Shown piece after piece: positions 34,356-46,548 of a stretch of 64,000 nucleotides of DNA. The notes below the pieces were generated by a model that was not told the origin of the DNA, did not search any database, and saw only the letters and a list, made by a program, of their open reading frames with translations. Every line of letters begins with the position of its first letter. The stretch's first letter is position 1. This stretch comes from Gerris lacustris. Taxonomy: Eukaryota > Arthropoda > Insecta > Hemiptera > Gerridae. The DNA lies in assembly GCA_951217055.1 (NCBI GenBank), contig OX578286.1:37666345-37730344 (forward strand). Direction: 5' to 3'. The position numbers and the translations under genes were made by a program.

Positions 34356-34870
34356 TTGCTTCCGAGCTTACCGAAGGTAACGGAAGCTATGTAATCGTTT
34401 CGAAGAACGAAACATTTTTAGGTCTACGATTTCAAAAATTCCAAGACAGAAATCCGCTTAATGTGAGAGTGGGAGGAGTTAGTTTATGCCGTAAAAAAAG
34501 CTAACTACCAAATTTCAAGGTTATAGTCCCATTGGTTCCAAGGGAAGCGAACATTTTGTTATGTCCCCAATTTCAAAAATACAAGACAAAACTCCGTTTC
34601 AAACATCAGGGAACATTTTTGGTTCCGTGTCTGTCTGTCGGTCAGTCGCTCAATTTTTGTGAAATTAATATATCTAAAAAAAACTACTTGTGCGATATTA
34701 TTGAAAATTAGATGATAGGTCATAATTAGCCCATTGTTGGTTCCATATAAGTTTTAACTTTCTGCGCCTATTTGTTTCTCTTCTACGTGCGCATAAACAT
34801 ACATGTATTTACATCTATATCTTCAAAATAAATCATCTGATCTTAATGAAATGTGGATGGTTTGTGAGGA
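34356..34870 (+). mobile_element. Dispersed family B copy
   Basis: GCTTCCGAGCTTACCGAAGG opening, TCCAAGACAGAAATCCGC, TCTGTCTGTCGGTCAGTC. The 3' third is missing. The middle contains an extra segment AAAAAAGCTAACTACCAAAT also seen at about 6050. Confidence 0.8.
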
Positions 34871-36020
34871 TTGAGCTAACGCACTCAGATAACTAATACG
34901 TTACTTCTTAATTGTATTATACATTTATAGAAACGCTGGATTATAATTTATTTATACAATTAAATAATAAAATGAGTATCAATTAGTCTTAACACTCCGA
35001 GATATACAATTTTACTATTAAAATAAAAAAAAAATGTAAAAATATAATAATAACGTCAGATTAATGACATATAATATACAAGTGGAATGGAAAGTCACAT
35101 ATCTCCATAATCTAATTTTTTTCTTACATTTATATGGTAAACCACTAATTTTCATATTTTTCTACCATAATTATTTTAGTCGCTACACTGAACATCTTCC
35201 ATTTTTCTCTCTCTTTTGTCATCGTCATCTGCCACTAATTATTATAAAAGTAAAAAAAAATCCTTCTTCATATACCACAAGATAATTCACTTTTCTTTCG
35301 ACGAAGATCTTAATTAGTATTCTACCACTTTCCATCTCACGCTTATGAATCCATGTAGTTGAGCGTTACGTGCTCTAAAAGAAAAAAATCAGAACTATAA
35401 TTCTTAACATTATATTATGTTTTATACTCTTAACACTGTATCATATCATATTATTACGATGTTGACGTATTAAGAAGTCTCGAGACACTCGGGCTACTAA
35501 ATGTTAAAAATTATGGTTGACTGATTTAACTGTAGGCTCTTTTTTTTACATTTTGCAAATATACTTTCTCTGGGAATATTAACGAGAAAAAAAAATGTAT
35601 TAAGAATTATACGGCTGTGTTTTCATTCTTTATGGTCACGCTCTGAATATTGGTTAGCTTTGGCTTATGGCTTTGTAAAGCGTTTTTTTTATGTATAGAA
35701 TCATTTTATTTTTTATTTTGTATGAATTGTTAAAGCGGTTTTTTCTTTTATCGATCAAAAGCAAATGCTTGTTACAAAACAAATGGATTAAGTCTCTGAT
35801 CAATCAAGTCTAATGTAATTAATAACGTTGAAGACTTGTTGCGGAAAATTCCGCGCAAAAGGATTTTATCGATAGATCATCATAATATGTATTATTCTTA
35901 TCAAATAAGTTGTTCTTGCCAAGATTTTGTGGGAACTTACACGCAGTGATGTAAACGCTGTCTCAGCATTTGTTAGCAGTGATCTTGTCGCCTCTCCTTG
36001 CTTCGTTAGAATTAAAACGG
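34871..36020. other. Intronic stretch, no supported feature
   Basis: AT-rich; short ORFs only. No transposon ends, arrays or splice-flanked frames identified. Confidence 0.5.
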
Positions 36021-36365
36021 AATTAACATGCACTTTGGCCGTACCCTAGCAGCACTCGAGCCTCGTTAAATGCCTCTCCGAGACTTAGCTGACATAATAC
36101 AGATCGTTTTCGATCACTTTAGTTTATCCCCATTTACTAGCCAACGCTTTAGTTGGCAGGATTAGGCCCTCCACGGGTTAATGCGCTGCAGAATTAGACA
36201 TTTAGAACCTGAAACGTAATTAACGTGCACTCTGGCCGTACCCTAGTACTAGATCCTCGGTGTATATATCTTGCTGAGACTTGGACGATCACTTTAGTTT
36301 ATCCCCATTTACTAGCCTACGCTTTAGTTGGGATACTAGATAGTCCACGGTGATTACTCCACATA
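36021..36365. repeat. ~197-bp diverged tandem duplication
   Basis: Two copies of AATTAAC[A/G]TGCACT..TGGCCGTACCCTAG and GATCACTTTAGTTTATCCCC..ATTTACTAGCC. Starts are 197 bp apart (36021, 36218). Higher G+C and CpG than the surroundings; origin unknown. Confidence 0.8.
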
Positions 36366-36496
36366 TCATAATTATTTTTTATTGGTCACAATTAAAGAAC
36401 TGACGATGGCTCGTGGGCGTTTATACAAACACTATATTATATGCCGAATTGATTTCAATAAAATATATTCTCCATAATATCAGAAATAGTTATTTA

Positions 36497-36649
36497 TGCA
36501 CCTAGGGAGTAAAGTAAGCGAAGCCGAAGGAACCATGGTCCCTAAATCCCGAGGCGAAGCCGAGGGAATTAGACTTTTTAATTCCCGAGGCGCAGCCGAG
36601 GGAGATAATTATCGCGAGGGGAATAATGGCACTTTACTCTCGAGGTACA
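36497..36649. mobile_element. 153-bp MITE with TA target duplication
   Basis: Ends are 19-bp inverted repeats, TGCACCTAGGGAGTAAAGT against the complement of ACTTTACTCTCGAGGTACA (three mismatches), flanked by TA on both sides. The interior is made of CCGAGGCGAAGCCGAGGG-type repeats. TA duplication fits a Tc1/mariner-type mobiliser. The 81-aa ORF over it is incidental. Confidence 0.75.
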
Positions 36650-37950
36650 TACAATATTTTATCTCCAGTAGGAAGAAAATACACATTTTCGTCCATTCCA
36701 CAGTTTTTATTTATTATTTTAATAAATTACAATCATTTTAAGCACTTTTAATAGCAGATATAAGAGATTCAATATTAAAAACAAATAAGAATTAAACTCA
36801 AATAGAGGGTTATATAGATGCAGGTTGCAAACAAAGATAAACATGGTCAAAAAAGCGCAGTGCCGCCAACCTGATTTCAACATCTTCATTACATTAGCCA
36901 TACATTTTCTACTATTAATAAAATAATTAAGTTGCAATCTTTACTTTTTTGCCCTACTTTTACTTTTTCTCCCTACTTTTTGAGTCCAGGGATAAAAAGA
37001 CCTGTTTCAGTCCCTCTAAACTAATTCAAAATCATAACTTTTTTTTCCCTACTAAAGATAAAATGATTTTTTAAACCTAGTTTGAGATAAAGTAAAAATA
37101 ACGTTCAGGACTAGTGCTCAACTAACAGCTTTGATATCAAAAAGAGCAATTCTTTTTTTATTTCGTTCATTCTTTCATTCTGGTTTATATTGTATTAAAT
37201 GTATACTATTGTAATTGAACTGTTGTACTTCTATTTTGATCATAGCCATAAATAGTCATACATCTTTAGAAACATGACACAAACCCTTCCATATTTATTT
37301 CATCCTATTTTTTTTTTTTTTTTTGCAAACTGTAGCATTAAAGAAGAAGTATACTATTTAAAATAATTAATATCTTAAATAATTATATGTAATATATTGC
37401 TTCGCTAGCAAAACTATAACAGAAATAGATAACTTTCCATAACTATATTTTACCAGTGTTACTAGTCCATGACGAAACAAAACTTATATTACTGGCGTCT
37501 TGAACTACCAAGTATCGTATTACAGTCTAGTAATTATTATGTCTATATGTATTTTATTTTTTAGTTTCTCAATGTTCAAAGAGACAAATAAAATATGAGT
37601 TAGCTGTAAATTATATATAATTTACACTGATATTATTTCGAAATCAACAATTACAGTTATGTATGTAATGTAAGTTAACTACGAAGTAATAACAAGTTAT
37701 CATTGTATCCGAGATGAGTTACTTCCCTTAAAATCAAAGTTAAATTACTAAAAAGTAGTCTGGATTGCTTTTTTTGATGGAGTTTTAGATGAAGAAGACA
37801 TTAAAATATACTTAATAATAACTCTATTTTATGTGTAAAGTAGTTGACCTCTTTATCTTTTGATAATCTAAAATTGCCCACGATTAAAATGTAATAAGCT
37901 GAAAAGATGTAGCTAAAAGAAAAATGAACGAATTCTCTTTATATATATTT
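36650..37950. other. Intronic stretch, no supported feature
   Basis: AT-rich with short ORFs; nothing recognised. Confidence 0.5.
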
Positions 37951-37959
37951 TCTTGGTGT

Positions 37960-38930
37960 GTACCAAGTATACCAGTCATGGATGTATGGTGTCAAGCCAA
38001 TTCCATATAAAGAAAATAGCACAATCATTTCTCTTTATAAATATTGAGTATACCAGTCATGGTTGTATGGTGTCAAGCCAATACCAAATAAAGAAAAAAG
38101 CACAATCATTTCTTTTTATAAATATTGAGTATACCAGTCATGGTTGTATGGTGTCAAGCCAATACCAAATAAAGAAAAAAGCAAATAATTTCTCTTTATA
38201 AATATTGAGTATACCAGTCATGGTTGTATGGTGTCAAGCCAATACCAAATAAAGAAAAAAGCAAATAATTTCTCTTTATAAATATTGAGTATACCAGTTA
38301 TGGTTGTATGGTGTCAAGCCAATACCAAATAAAGAAAAAAACACAATCATTTCTCTTTATAATATCAAGTATACCAGTCCTGGTTGTATGGTGACTAGCC
38401 AATACCTACTAAAGAACAATGCTATGATTTGCAATGCAATCATTTCTATTTTTTCCAATCATGGATAGTATGGTCTCAAACCAATACCAAATAAAGAAAA
38501 ATACAATTTTATACATGCCAAGTCATGGTCCAGTCATGGTTTTATGGTGTCAAGCCAATAACAAATAAAGAAAAATTCTACAATCTCTCTTTATAATATC
38601 AAGTGTACCTGTCATTGTTCTATGGTGTCAAGCGAATACCTACTGAAGAACAATGCTATGATTTCAACCCTTACAATGCAATAATTTCTTTTTATACCAA
38701 CCAAAACCAATTATACCAGTCATGGATGTGTGGTCTCAAGCCAATACCTAATAAAGAAAGATACAATATTTTTTCTTTAAACAAGCCAAGTCATGGTCTA
38801 GTCATGGTTCAATGATTTCAAGCCAATACCAAATAAAGAAAAACAATAATTTCTACAATAATTTCTCCTTATGCATATCAAGTGTAACCAATCATGGTTG
38901 CATGGTGCAACCCAATACCAAATAAAAATA
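37960..38930. repeat. 81-bp tandem array
   Basis: About 12 units, regular at the left (81-bp period, TATACCAGTCATGGTTGTAT and GTGTCAAGCCAATACCAAAT) and irregular to the right. Because 81 is a multiple of three, some units stay open in one frame (82-aa ORF at 37953), but variants introduce stops and length changes, so it is not taken as coding. Confidence 0.9.
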
Positions 38931-39304
38931 AAACAGTCCAAAATATAAAAAAAAGGAATAAAATAAATAATCAATTGTCCTGAACAGAGAAAATATTAAG
39001 AAATATTGTTTAGTTTATAAATAACAAAATTTAACTGTTACATTTTCAATGTAATTGCCGTTAACAATTGAACCAGTTAGATAAGGCAACTTTTTGTACA
39101 CGTGTTGCATTGGAGAGGGGGGAGGGGGTAAGCAATTAAGTTAAATAAAGAAAGCAACTTAACTGAAATATATTTATTGTCATTCGAAGATATAAAAACA
39201 AAAAAAACAAAAAACGAGCAATTGCTCTCCACGTGTAGAGATGGGGGTTAAGGGAAGTAGGGGATATTATTATCGACCTATGTACTACGCAAGTACTGAT
39301 AAGG

Positions 39305-39345
39305 TATATAAAGGGGGGGAGCATGCGCTTATAATCTCACCCTCC
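39305..39345 (+). promoter_or_regulatory. Candidate TATA-box promoter
   Basis: TATATAAAG at 39305-39313 is followed about 30 bases later by CTCACCC (A at about 39339), an initiator-like sequence at the correct distance. Downstream sequence is richer in G+C and CpG than average. It could be an internal promoter of the gene or of an unrelated transcript. Sequence pattern only. Confidence 0.4.
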
Positions 39346-39589
39346 CCCTGGGGGTGGTTAAGGTGTATACCATGCCGACCTCAGACTTGGCTAGACCACA
39401 CCATGACATAGGTCTCGCAAGTAAAACTAATTTACGTTTCATTTGTTTGAACGTAGTGTGACGAAACAGTGATAACAAGAATCGTGTCTTATCAGAAACG
39501 TGTAACAATTTAACTCTTGTTCGTGTTATTTTTAATTTTATATTAGTGCGATAACAAAAAACTACATAATGATTATATTATTTTCAAAG
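39339..39589 (+). other. Possible first exon downstream of the TATA box
   Basis: From the putative start site a 251-nt leader runs to CAAAG followed by GTAATT. A late ATG gives only MIILFSK and ends in phase 0, which does not fit the downstream exons. An earlier ATG at about 39370 opens a 29-codon frame that stops. If real, it is best read as a non-coding first exon. Confidence 0.3.
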
Positions 39590-39897
39590 GTAATTTTTAT
39601 TTTTTTTTTATATAATTTAAGTATTTCTTTTATTATTTTAAATTTATATTTTGTTCCTGAATAAAATTCAAGAAACAAAATTATTTTATCGGTAATTAAT
39701 GATAAACTAAAATAGAATGCTCTAGGCATAATGAGTTATGTATAATTTATATAGTACAACTATATACCAAAGTAAAATATATTATATATTGCATTTATAT
39801 CTATGTATATATATATTAATTATAGTGAATATATTATATGTATATTAAATTTATAGCTATATATATTACAGATATTAAAATATTTAGATATCGTGTA

Positions 39898-40480
39898 TTT
39901 TGCTTCCGTGCTTACCGAAGGTAACAGAACGTTTCGAAGAACGAAATATTTTTAGGTCTACGATTTAAAAAATTCCAAGACAGAAATCCGTTTCAGACAT
40001 CAAGAAACATTTTTGGTTCCGTGTCTATCTGTCGGTCTGTCGTTCAATTTTTGCGAACCAACATATCTTAAAAACTACTCGTCCGATTTTAATGAAATTC
40101 TGATAGTAGGTTAAAATTAGCCCATTATTTGTCCCCTATAAGTTTGAACCTTTTGCGCCTATTTGTTTCTCTTCCACATACGCGCAAACATACATATATT
40201 TACACCTATATCTTCAGAAGTACTCATCTGATTTTTATAACATTTTGGTGGTTTATCGAAAGTAGCCTGGAGATAGCCCTAGATTAATTTCAACCATCTG
40301 CGCTCTTTATATTTTAAATTGATACTTTAATTCATGTAAAATATAAAAACAATTTTGAAAGGTTTAAATAATTGTTGGCAAATTTAATAATTTAGACAAT
40401 TATAGGCTGTAAAACCATAAAATCATTAATGTATCCGAAATAGGACGTGAGGAATCTATGTGCCACACTAATTGGCAGAT
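39898..40480 (+). mobile_element. Dispersed family B copy
   Basis: GCTTCCGTGCTTACCGAAGG opening, TCTATCTGTCGGTCTGTCG, TATCTTAAAAACTACTCG, and the distal end CTATGTGCCACACTAATTGG. Nearly complete (about 580 bp). Confidence 0.8.
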
Positions 40481-40504
40481 TATTTTGACAATAAAATTAT
40501 CCAT

Positions 40505-40605
40505 TTTCTTATTAAGTTATTGAGTTTACTTTTAAGTTATTAAGTTTTACTTTTAAGTTATTAAGTTTTACTTTTAAGTTATTAAGTTTTACTACAAGTT
40601 ATTAG
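40505..40605. repeat. 21-bp tandem repeat, ~5 copies
   Basis: ACTTTTAAGTTATTAAGTTT units, drifting to CTACAAGTTATTAG at the right edge. Confidence 0.85.
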
Positions 40606-41216
40606 TTCACTACAAGTTCCATTAAATCTCCGTTGACATGATCAAATCTTTAATTCCCCTAATTATAAAAACAAATAAGAATTTAAAAATGGTCATTAAA
40701 CCCCCCTTTAAGAAAGTAAAAACTCTGAAATTAACTATTTTAGCCTATTTATTTATCATTTATAATTATTTATTAAATATTCTATAAGTGTTATAATTAT
40801 CCATTGATTAATTATATTTTTGATTAATATGTTTTAATACTATTTTAAATAATTAATCTTCAATTTATATTACATGTATTTTTATTTTTTACTTCGAAAA
40901 TGGTTTTATTAATTTATTTATGCAATTATTTTTCCCTTGTATTTTTTTTTTATTCTTTTATTTATATTACGGTTTTTATATATTTGCAGTTAAGAATAAT
41001 ATACTTACATACATTATAATATATATTAAAAATATCTAATTTTACAAATATACCTTAAATTTACAGATATTCTGTAAAAAAAAAGAAAATTATATTATAT
41101 ATTTTTAGAATTAGAGGTTTTTTGTTGGTAACCTTTTGACCCGTTCTGAGGTCACGTATATTTTAGTATTGTATCTTATTTTTTATAATTACCAATGACT
41201 AAATTAGGTACTTCTT
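40606..41216. other. Very AT-rich intronic stretch
   Basis: No feature beyond low-complexity A/T tracts. Confidence 0.5.
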
Positions 41217-41436
41217 TAGATTGTTACTCCCCTGTGTTTTTATAGAGTATAAATGACTGACTAAATAACTATTAAGACAAAAGGGTTATTGGTCGAATGT
41301 ACTGCGGGACAAAGGAATATCGCACTTCTGTTTTTATAAGGGTAGTTACAGTCTAAAGAAGAACATTCCGTACACCTTCTTTAGATTGTTATTCCTCTGT
41401 TTCTTTATAAGGGGAGTAACAATCGAATGAAATGCC
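41217..41436 (+). mobile_element. MITE family A copy, 7/8 target duplication
   Basis: GGTACTTCTTTAGATTGTTA start, CGAATGAAATGCC end. Flanks CTAAATTA and CTTAATTA differ at one base, consistent with an 8-bp duplication. Confidence 0.9.
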
Positions 41437-41644
41437 CTTAATTAACTATTTTTTTTAAAAAAATATATAATTGAATTGCATTGATAATTGCTTCTAATAT
41501 CATGAACTAGCTATCATTATTTCATTGAAGGTTTATGATGTTCCACTCTAAAGATCGTAAAAATATTTATACGTTTTTCTAAGGTATACGTTTAATGTAT
41601 ACTAATATACTACAAGCTATACGTCTTGGGATACTTAACATATA

Positions 41645-42581
41645 CAGGGTGGCCACGATAAACTGCCTCACCCAGTTATCTCTTTTATTTTTGAAGATAG
41701 AGAAAAAATGTAAATGGTAACTCACCTTGGATTTTCACGTAGTTTTATAATATGATTTCCAAAAATATTTTTATCTCATAGTTTCGGCAGTATCGCTCTC
41801 AACTTTGTAATCTTAAATGGTAACTTATATTTTTTATATTTGTTTCTTAAATTAGATTACTTTAGAAGAAAAATGAGCTTTGAATCAACACAATCGGTTG
41901 AGAATTGACAGAGATATTTAGTTTTCAATATAACAAAAATGCTGTTTTAGTATGTAAAGTACTGTAACAAATAAATTGCAAATTAAACGAAATGATCTTA
42001 ATTCTGTTTATTTCACTTATTTAGGTTAGTTGAATGCAATTTTTGATCAAAAGTCAAACCTTTTTTCCATTCCTATCCGAAACTGTAGAGTAAAGGAAGG
42101 TGGTCGACACACAAATGAAAAGAGGTCCATACTAACGATGTTCCTGAATGGAATGAAAACAAGGTTTGACTTTTGATCAGTAAATGCATTCACCTAACCT
42201 TAATAAGTGGAAAACAAAGTGAAATAAACAGAATTAAGATTTTTTTTTTTTTTTTTTAATTTAGTATTTTACATACATAGATAGCATTTTTGTTATATTG
42301 AAAACTGAATATCTCTGTCAATTCTCAACCGGTTTTGTTGAATCAAGGCTCATTTTTCTTCAAAAGCAATCTAATTTTAGAAAAAAATATAAAAAATATA
42401 GGTTACCATTTAAGATTACAAAGTTGAGAGAGATAACGCCAAAACTATGAGATACACATATTTTTGGAAATCATACTATAAAACTACGCGAAAAGCCAAG
42501 GTGAGTTGCCATTTACATTTTTTCTCTATCTTCAAAAATAAAAGAGATAATTGGGTGAGCCAGTTTATCGTGGCCACCCTG
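41645..42581. mobile_element. 937-bp near-palindromic foldback element, TA-flanked
   Basis: Ends start CAGGGTGGCCACGATAAACT on both strands, with TA on each side (41643-41644, 42582-42583). The arms extend about 430 bp each (to about 42075, and from about 42145) and match closely, including TTAGATTACTTTAGAAG-type and TGATCAAAAGTCAAACC blocks. Only about 70 bp of loop remains. TA flanks and CAGGGTG ends suggest a mariner-like non-autonomous element. No transposase. Confidence 0.88.
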
Positions 42582-42639
42582 TATGTCCGACAATACCACT
42601 AAAAGTAACTTAATAGTATAAAGCCGGCTTTTACCACTA

Positions 42640-42795
42640 TTGGCAAATCTTCTCAGTATCTGTTAAAGAATGGTACTGAAGTTGACAACTGTATTTGTTA
42701 TGTGTATGTCTAAAATATTGTAAATATTAATGTGTTCATTCATTATGACGAACTAAAGCTACAAAAGTAGTTCTTTAATAAATTTTAATAAATTT
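42640..42795 (+). repeat. Dispersed repeat paired with 16815-16975
   Basis: TTCTCAGTATCTGTTAAAGA, GTCTAAAATATTGTAAATAT and ACGAACTAAAGCTAC; reverse complement of the 16.8-kb copy, again next to a family A MITE. Confidence 0.7.
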
Positions 42796-42799
42796 ATTT

Positions 42800-42987
42800 G
42801 GCACTTCTTTAGATTGTTACTCCCCATATAATAAAAACAGAGGGGAGTAACAATCTAAAGAAGATGTACGAAATGTTCTTGTCCCAAAGTACTTTGGACT
42901 AAACAACCCTTTGTCTTAATAGTTAGTAAGTCAAATATATTTATATTTAAAAAAAAAACAGAGGGAGTAACTATCTAAGGAAGTACC
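42800..42987 (-). mobile_element. MITE family A copy with internal deletion
   Basis: GGCACTTCTTTAGATTGTTA start, CTATCTAAGGAAGTACC end; lacks part of the middle (the TTCTTTAGACTGTTACTCC block). Confidence 0.88.
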
Positions 42988-43014
42988 CAATTTTTCGTTT
43001 TATGGTTTCTTTAA

Positions 43015-43173
43015 GGTACTTCTTTAGATTGTTACTCCCCTGTTTTTTTAGAATATAAAAATGTCTTAGACTAAATAACTATTAAGACAAAGGGATGTTT
43101 AGTCCAATGTACTTTTGGACAAAGGAATGTCACATTTATGTTTTTATAAGGGGAGTAACAATCTAAAGAAATG
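43015..43173 (+). mobile_element. MITE family A copy, shortened
   Basis: GGTACTTCTTTAGATTGTTA start; ends after the first inverted block (AACAATCTAAAGAAATG), so the right half is missing. Lies about 28 bp from the previous copy. Confidence 0.85.
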
Positions 43174-44180
43174 TTTTCATTAATTCTATGTAGTTTAATA
43201 ATTTGTTTTTCTATTAATTAATTGATCGTATTCCAAACATTTTATTAATTAGCGATGACGACCTTTTTGCTGATAAGAAATTAAATGTAGAGGATTTAAC
43301 GGGAATATTGATTTAGATTTAGAGATAAGGTCACCTGTAGGGTAGAGATATTATACTTATTTATGTAATAATAAATGACCTTTTACCCCCCTCCAAAACC
43401 AAATATTATGCTTTCATAATACCACATGGATACATAAATAAATACATGCTTATATTAAAGGACAAGGTATATTAATATTAATGTTAAGCTTAAAAATGTA
43501 ATATTATATTTTAAATTATACGGGTTATTAGGAAACTCCGTGTTATACTAAAAACGCAATACACCGACGAATCGATGGCTTTGCATAATTTAATTTAATG
43601 AAGGAGTTCCTGGAAATGGAACTTTTCCACCTCGTTCTTTTGAGTATATTTCGTTTGTTTAAATGATAATTCTAAAAACAAATTAACAAATTACTAAATT
43701 CATATAATAATTATTATTAATTATTAATATAACAGTCTGATAATTTCTTGGAATTATTTAAAAGGTTTTTGAATAATTCCATATCTTCAAACACTGAATT
43801 ATGTAATGCGTATTATTAACGGGTAAATAAAAATCAAAGAGAAATATTTATCAGGATTTAATAAAGAATAAATCATAAAGATTATTTAAATATAAAATAC
43901 GTTTCTATTATTTATAAAAAGAAGCTTTAAAAAATTGTGACGTGAACTGTATTATAACTAGGCATCGCGTGGCTCTATCATTGAAGCGAGCGTATTGCAA
44001 TAAAATACTGAATATTGAAATTTGTTAATCATGATGAATGTCATAGTTGAAGATAAGTGGAAGAGGGTAGTGAGGGTAGAGTGGGGGTACTCGGTACAAA
44101 GCTTTACTTCATAACAAACCTACACACAATACGACTATTAGAATCTTAACCACCCGTAATAGCTTTTAAACTAATATTAT
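43174..44180. other. Intronic stretch, no supported feature
   Basis: AT-rich; nothing recognised beyond short palindromes. Confidence 0.5.
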
Positions 44181-44189
44181 AAATGTATC

Positions 44190-44665
44190 ACTTCATTACT
44201 CAAATACTACTGCTTGCATCAAGTTGAAATTTTACATACTTGTTTCAATTGTACTTTAGACGATGTACATAAAGTTTTATTATAATTTTTACTTTAGAAC
44301 GTAAGATATCGGTAAAAAGGATGTTTACCGGACGTTTACGAACCTCTAAAAAATGTTCGTCTCATCGAATAGGTGATGATAGAATTTTTTCCCGTCCTGA
44401 AATTCCAATTTTAAATTTGAAGCTCACGTTTACGCGAGCATTGCGCGCGAACTCTTAGACGGATCACGCTGTCCAACGAACTCAGCCTGAGTATTAGTAA
44501 AATAAAGATGTATACCAAATTTCAACTAAATCGGTCAACTTTTACTCAAGTTATCGTCGGACACGTAAACGTTACACACAGACAGACAGACAGACAGACC
44601 GACAATATGCATATTTCGTTGAATGTAAGAAGCTCGCTTGCGCTCGCTTCAATTATGTATTTATA
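44190..44665 (+). mobile_element. Retroelement-like fragment with GACA tract
   Basis: TCAAGTTGAAATTTTACATA, ATGTATACCAAATTTCAACT, AAATCGGTCAACTTTTACTC, then (CAGA)n CCGACA and GCTCGCTTGCGCTCGCTTC. This style of non-coding 3' sequence with CAGACAGACAGAC is common at the ends of arthropod LINE-like repeats. No ORF left; class not proved. Confidence 0.45.
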
Positions 44666-44732
44666 TATTTATGTTTAAAACACTATTTTGGATTCAATAT
44701 ATATAATAAGTTCTAAAAACTAGTTTAAACTC

Positions 44733-44968
44733 GGCACTTCTTTAGATTGTTATTCCCCTTATAAAAAAAACAGAGGGGAGTAACAATCTAAAGAAGATGT
44801 GCTAATGTTCTTCTTTAGATTGTTACTCCTCTTATAAAAACAGAAGTGTGATATTCCTTTGTCCCAAAGTACATTGGACTATACATCCCTTTTTCTTTAT
44901 ATAGTTATTTAGTCAAAGTCATTTATATTCTAAAAAAACATAGGGGAGTAACAATCTAAAGAAGTACC
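44733..44968 (-). mobile_element. MITE family A copy with perfect 8-bp target duplication
   Basis: GGCACTTCTTTAGATTGTTA start and CAATCTAAAGAAGTACC end, flanked by TTAAACTC at 44725-44732 and 44969-44976. One of the copies that define the family's 8-bp duplication, typical of hAT-type transposition. Confidence 0.95.
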
Positions 44969-45394
44969 TTAAACTCTACTTATGTTTTTCACACGTACTT
45001 TATCCTTACATTTGTTGTTTCCTTGCGTACTTAATCATCCACATATGTTGTTTTACGCACGTAGTTACTATATAGAACATGTTTTTCTCCTAGGGTTAAA
45101 ACATATGTTGCTTATATTTTGGTCAATTTTTTTGTTTAAAAAAGCTTTTAGAGTCTTGTTGTAGAGTCAAAACACGCTGTTGGCTATGTGCCTCCGTATT
45201 AAGTACAGACTTTGAATTCTAAGTAGCTCCGGTTTATGTAATTTTGAGAAAAAACTCTCTATTAAATGCTTTCTTATATTCTTTTATTTTTATTTTTTTA
45301 GAAAAAATATAGTTTATAATTCTATGATACCTTTATTATTTATACAAATTACTTCTCACTTCTTATTGCTAACCAAATCCTTCAAAGTTTCTTT

Positions 45395-45723
45395 GGAACT
45401 TCTTTAGACTGTTACTCCCCTTATAAAATCAGAAGTGTGATATTCCTTTGTCCTAAAGTATACATTGGACTAAACATCCATTTGTCTTAATCGTTATTTA
45501 CTCAATTATATTTATATTCTAAAACAACATAGGGGAGTAACAATCTAAAGAAAGTTTACAGAATGTTCTTCTTTAGACTGTTACTCCCCTTATAAAACAG
45601 ATGTGTGATATTCCTTTGTCCCAAAGTACATTAGAATAAACATCCCTTTGTCTTAATAGTTGTTCTGTCAAAGTCATTTATATTCTAAAACAACATAGGG
45701 GAGTAACAATCGAAAGAACTACC
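45395..45723 (-). mobile_element. MITE family A dimer with perfect 8-bp target duplication
   Basis: Flanked by GTTTCTTT at 45387-45394 and 45724-45731. The interior contains two successive copies of the block ACTGTTACTCCCCTTATAAA..ATAGGGGAGTAACAATC, so it is a dimeric form (329 bp), a short version of the expansion at 8.8-9.6 kb. Confidence 0.93.
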
Positions 45724-45920
45724 GTTTCTTTAAAATATCGTTTGAAGTGTGAACGTTTTAAGGTATATCTTCTACTAAATAAGTACTCTAAACGGTGCTA
45801 AATTTAGGCTGTATTTAATTACATATTTTTATATTTAGTTTACGTTAATTATAACTAGTAATTAGTTTTAAGACCATGTAGCTTCCTCGAGTCCATTATT
45901 GTCTAATTTATTTAATTACC

Positions 45921-46152
45921 GGTACTCCTTTAGATTGTTACTCCCCTATGTTGTTTTAGAATATAAATGACTGACTAAATTACTATTAAGAAAAAGGGAT
46001 GTTTAGTCCAATATACTTTGGGATAAAGGAATATCACACTTCAGTTTTCATAAGGGGAGTAATAGTCTAAAGAACATTCCGTACACCTTCTTTAGATTGT
46101 TACTCCCCTCTGTTTTTTTTTTATAAGGGGAGTAACAATCTAAAGAAATGCC
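45921..46152 (+). mobile_element. MITE family A copy, 7/8 target duplication
   Basis: GGTACTCCTTTAGATTGTTA start and CAATCTAAAGAAATGCC end; flanks TAATTACC and TTATTACC. Confidence 0.92.
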
Positions 46153-46363
46153 TTATTACCTTTTAAGTCCGACAAATTTCGTAATTTCATAAATTAAATA
46201 AAGTAATATACTTTTCTCACCCCGTTTCGTCCTAACAGTTATTATTAAGTAATCTTGTTATTTTTAGTGTTACCATTAGTTAGGTAAAAATCTGATTTGT
46301 ATTATCTATGTTTTATATTTTGTGATAATATTTACTTATGTTTGATGTATTGGATTTGTTCAG

Positions 46364-46399
46364 GTCGGGAAAGCGCCTTGGGCCTGTAAGCCTTACTGG
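46364..46399 (+). CDS. 36-nt coding microexon (SGKRLGPVSLT), phase 2/2
   Basis: Acceptor TTGGATTTGTTCAG, 36 nt, strong donor GTGAGT. Read with one leading base and two trailing bases it gives SGKRLGPVSLT, with GG completing Gly from the first base of the 59213 exon. The leading G completes Ser (TC+G) after the 1315 exon or Arg (AG+G) after the 12197 or 20798 exons. Length divisible by three and equal phases make it a classic cassette microexon. It is markedly G+C-richer than the intron around it. A second open frame (VGKAPWACKPYW, phase 0) does not fit the neighbours. Function unknown. Confidence 0.72.
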
Positions 46400-46548
46400 G
46401 TGAGTCGAATCAATAATCTATAACCACTACCTATCATTATATATATTCCTTTTTAGTTGATACAGTTATGAATATATGCAAATTATTATATTTGTTGTGT
46501 TTCAACGATTGATTGATCATGGGAATCTTGTTTATAAACGTCTTTTTA

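Noticed and set aside
37953..38201. 82-aa ORF with a 27-residue repeat
   Set aside because: 81-bp satellite read through; later units carry stops and indels.
39569..39589. MIILFSK as a coding first exon
   Set aside because: Phase 0 at the donor does not fit any downstream exon; kept only as a possible non-coding exon.
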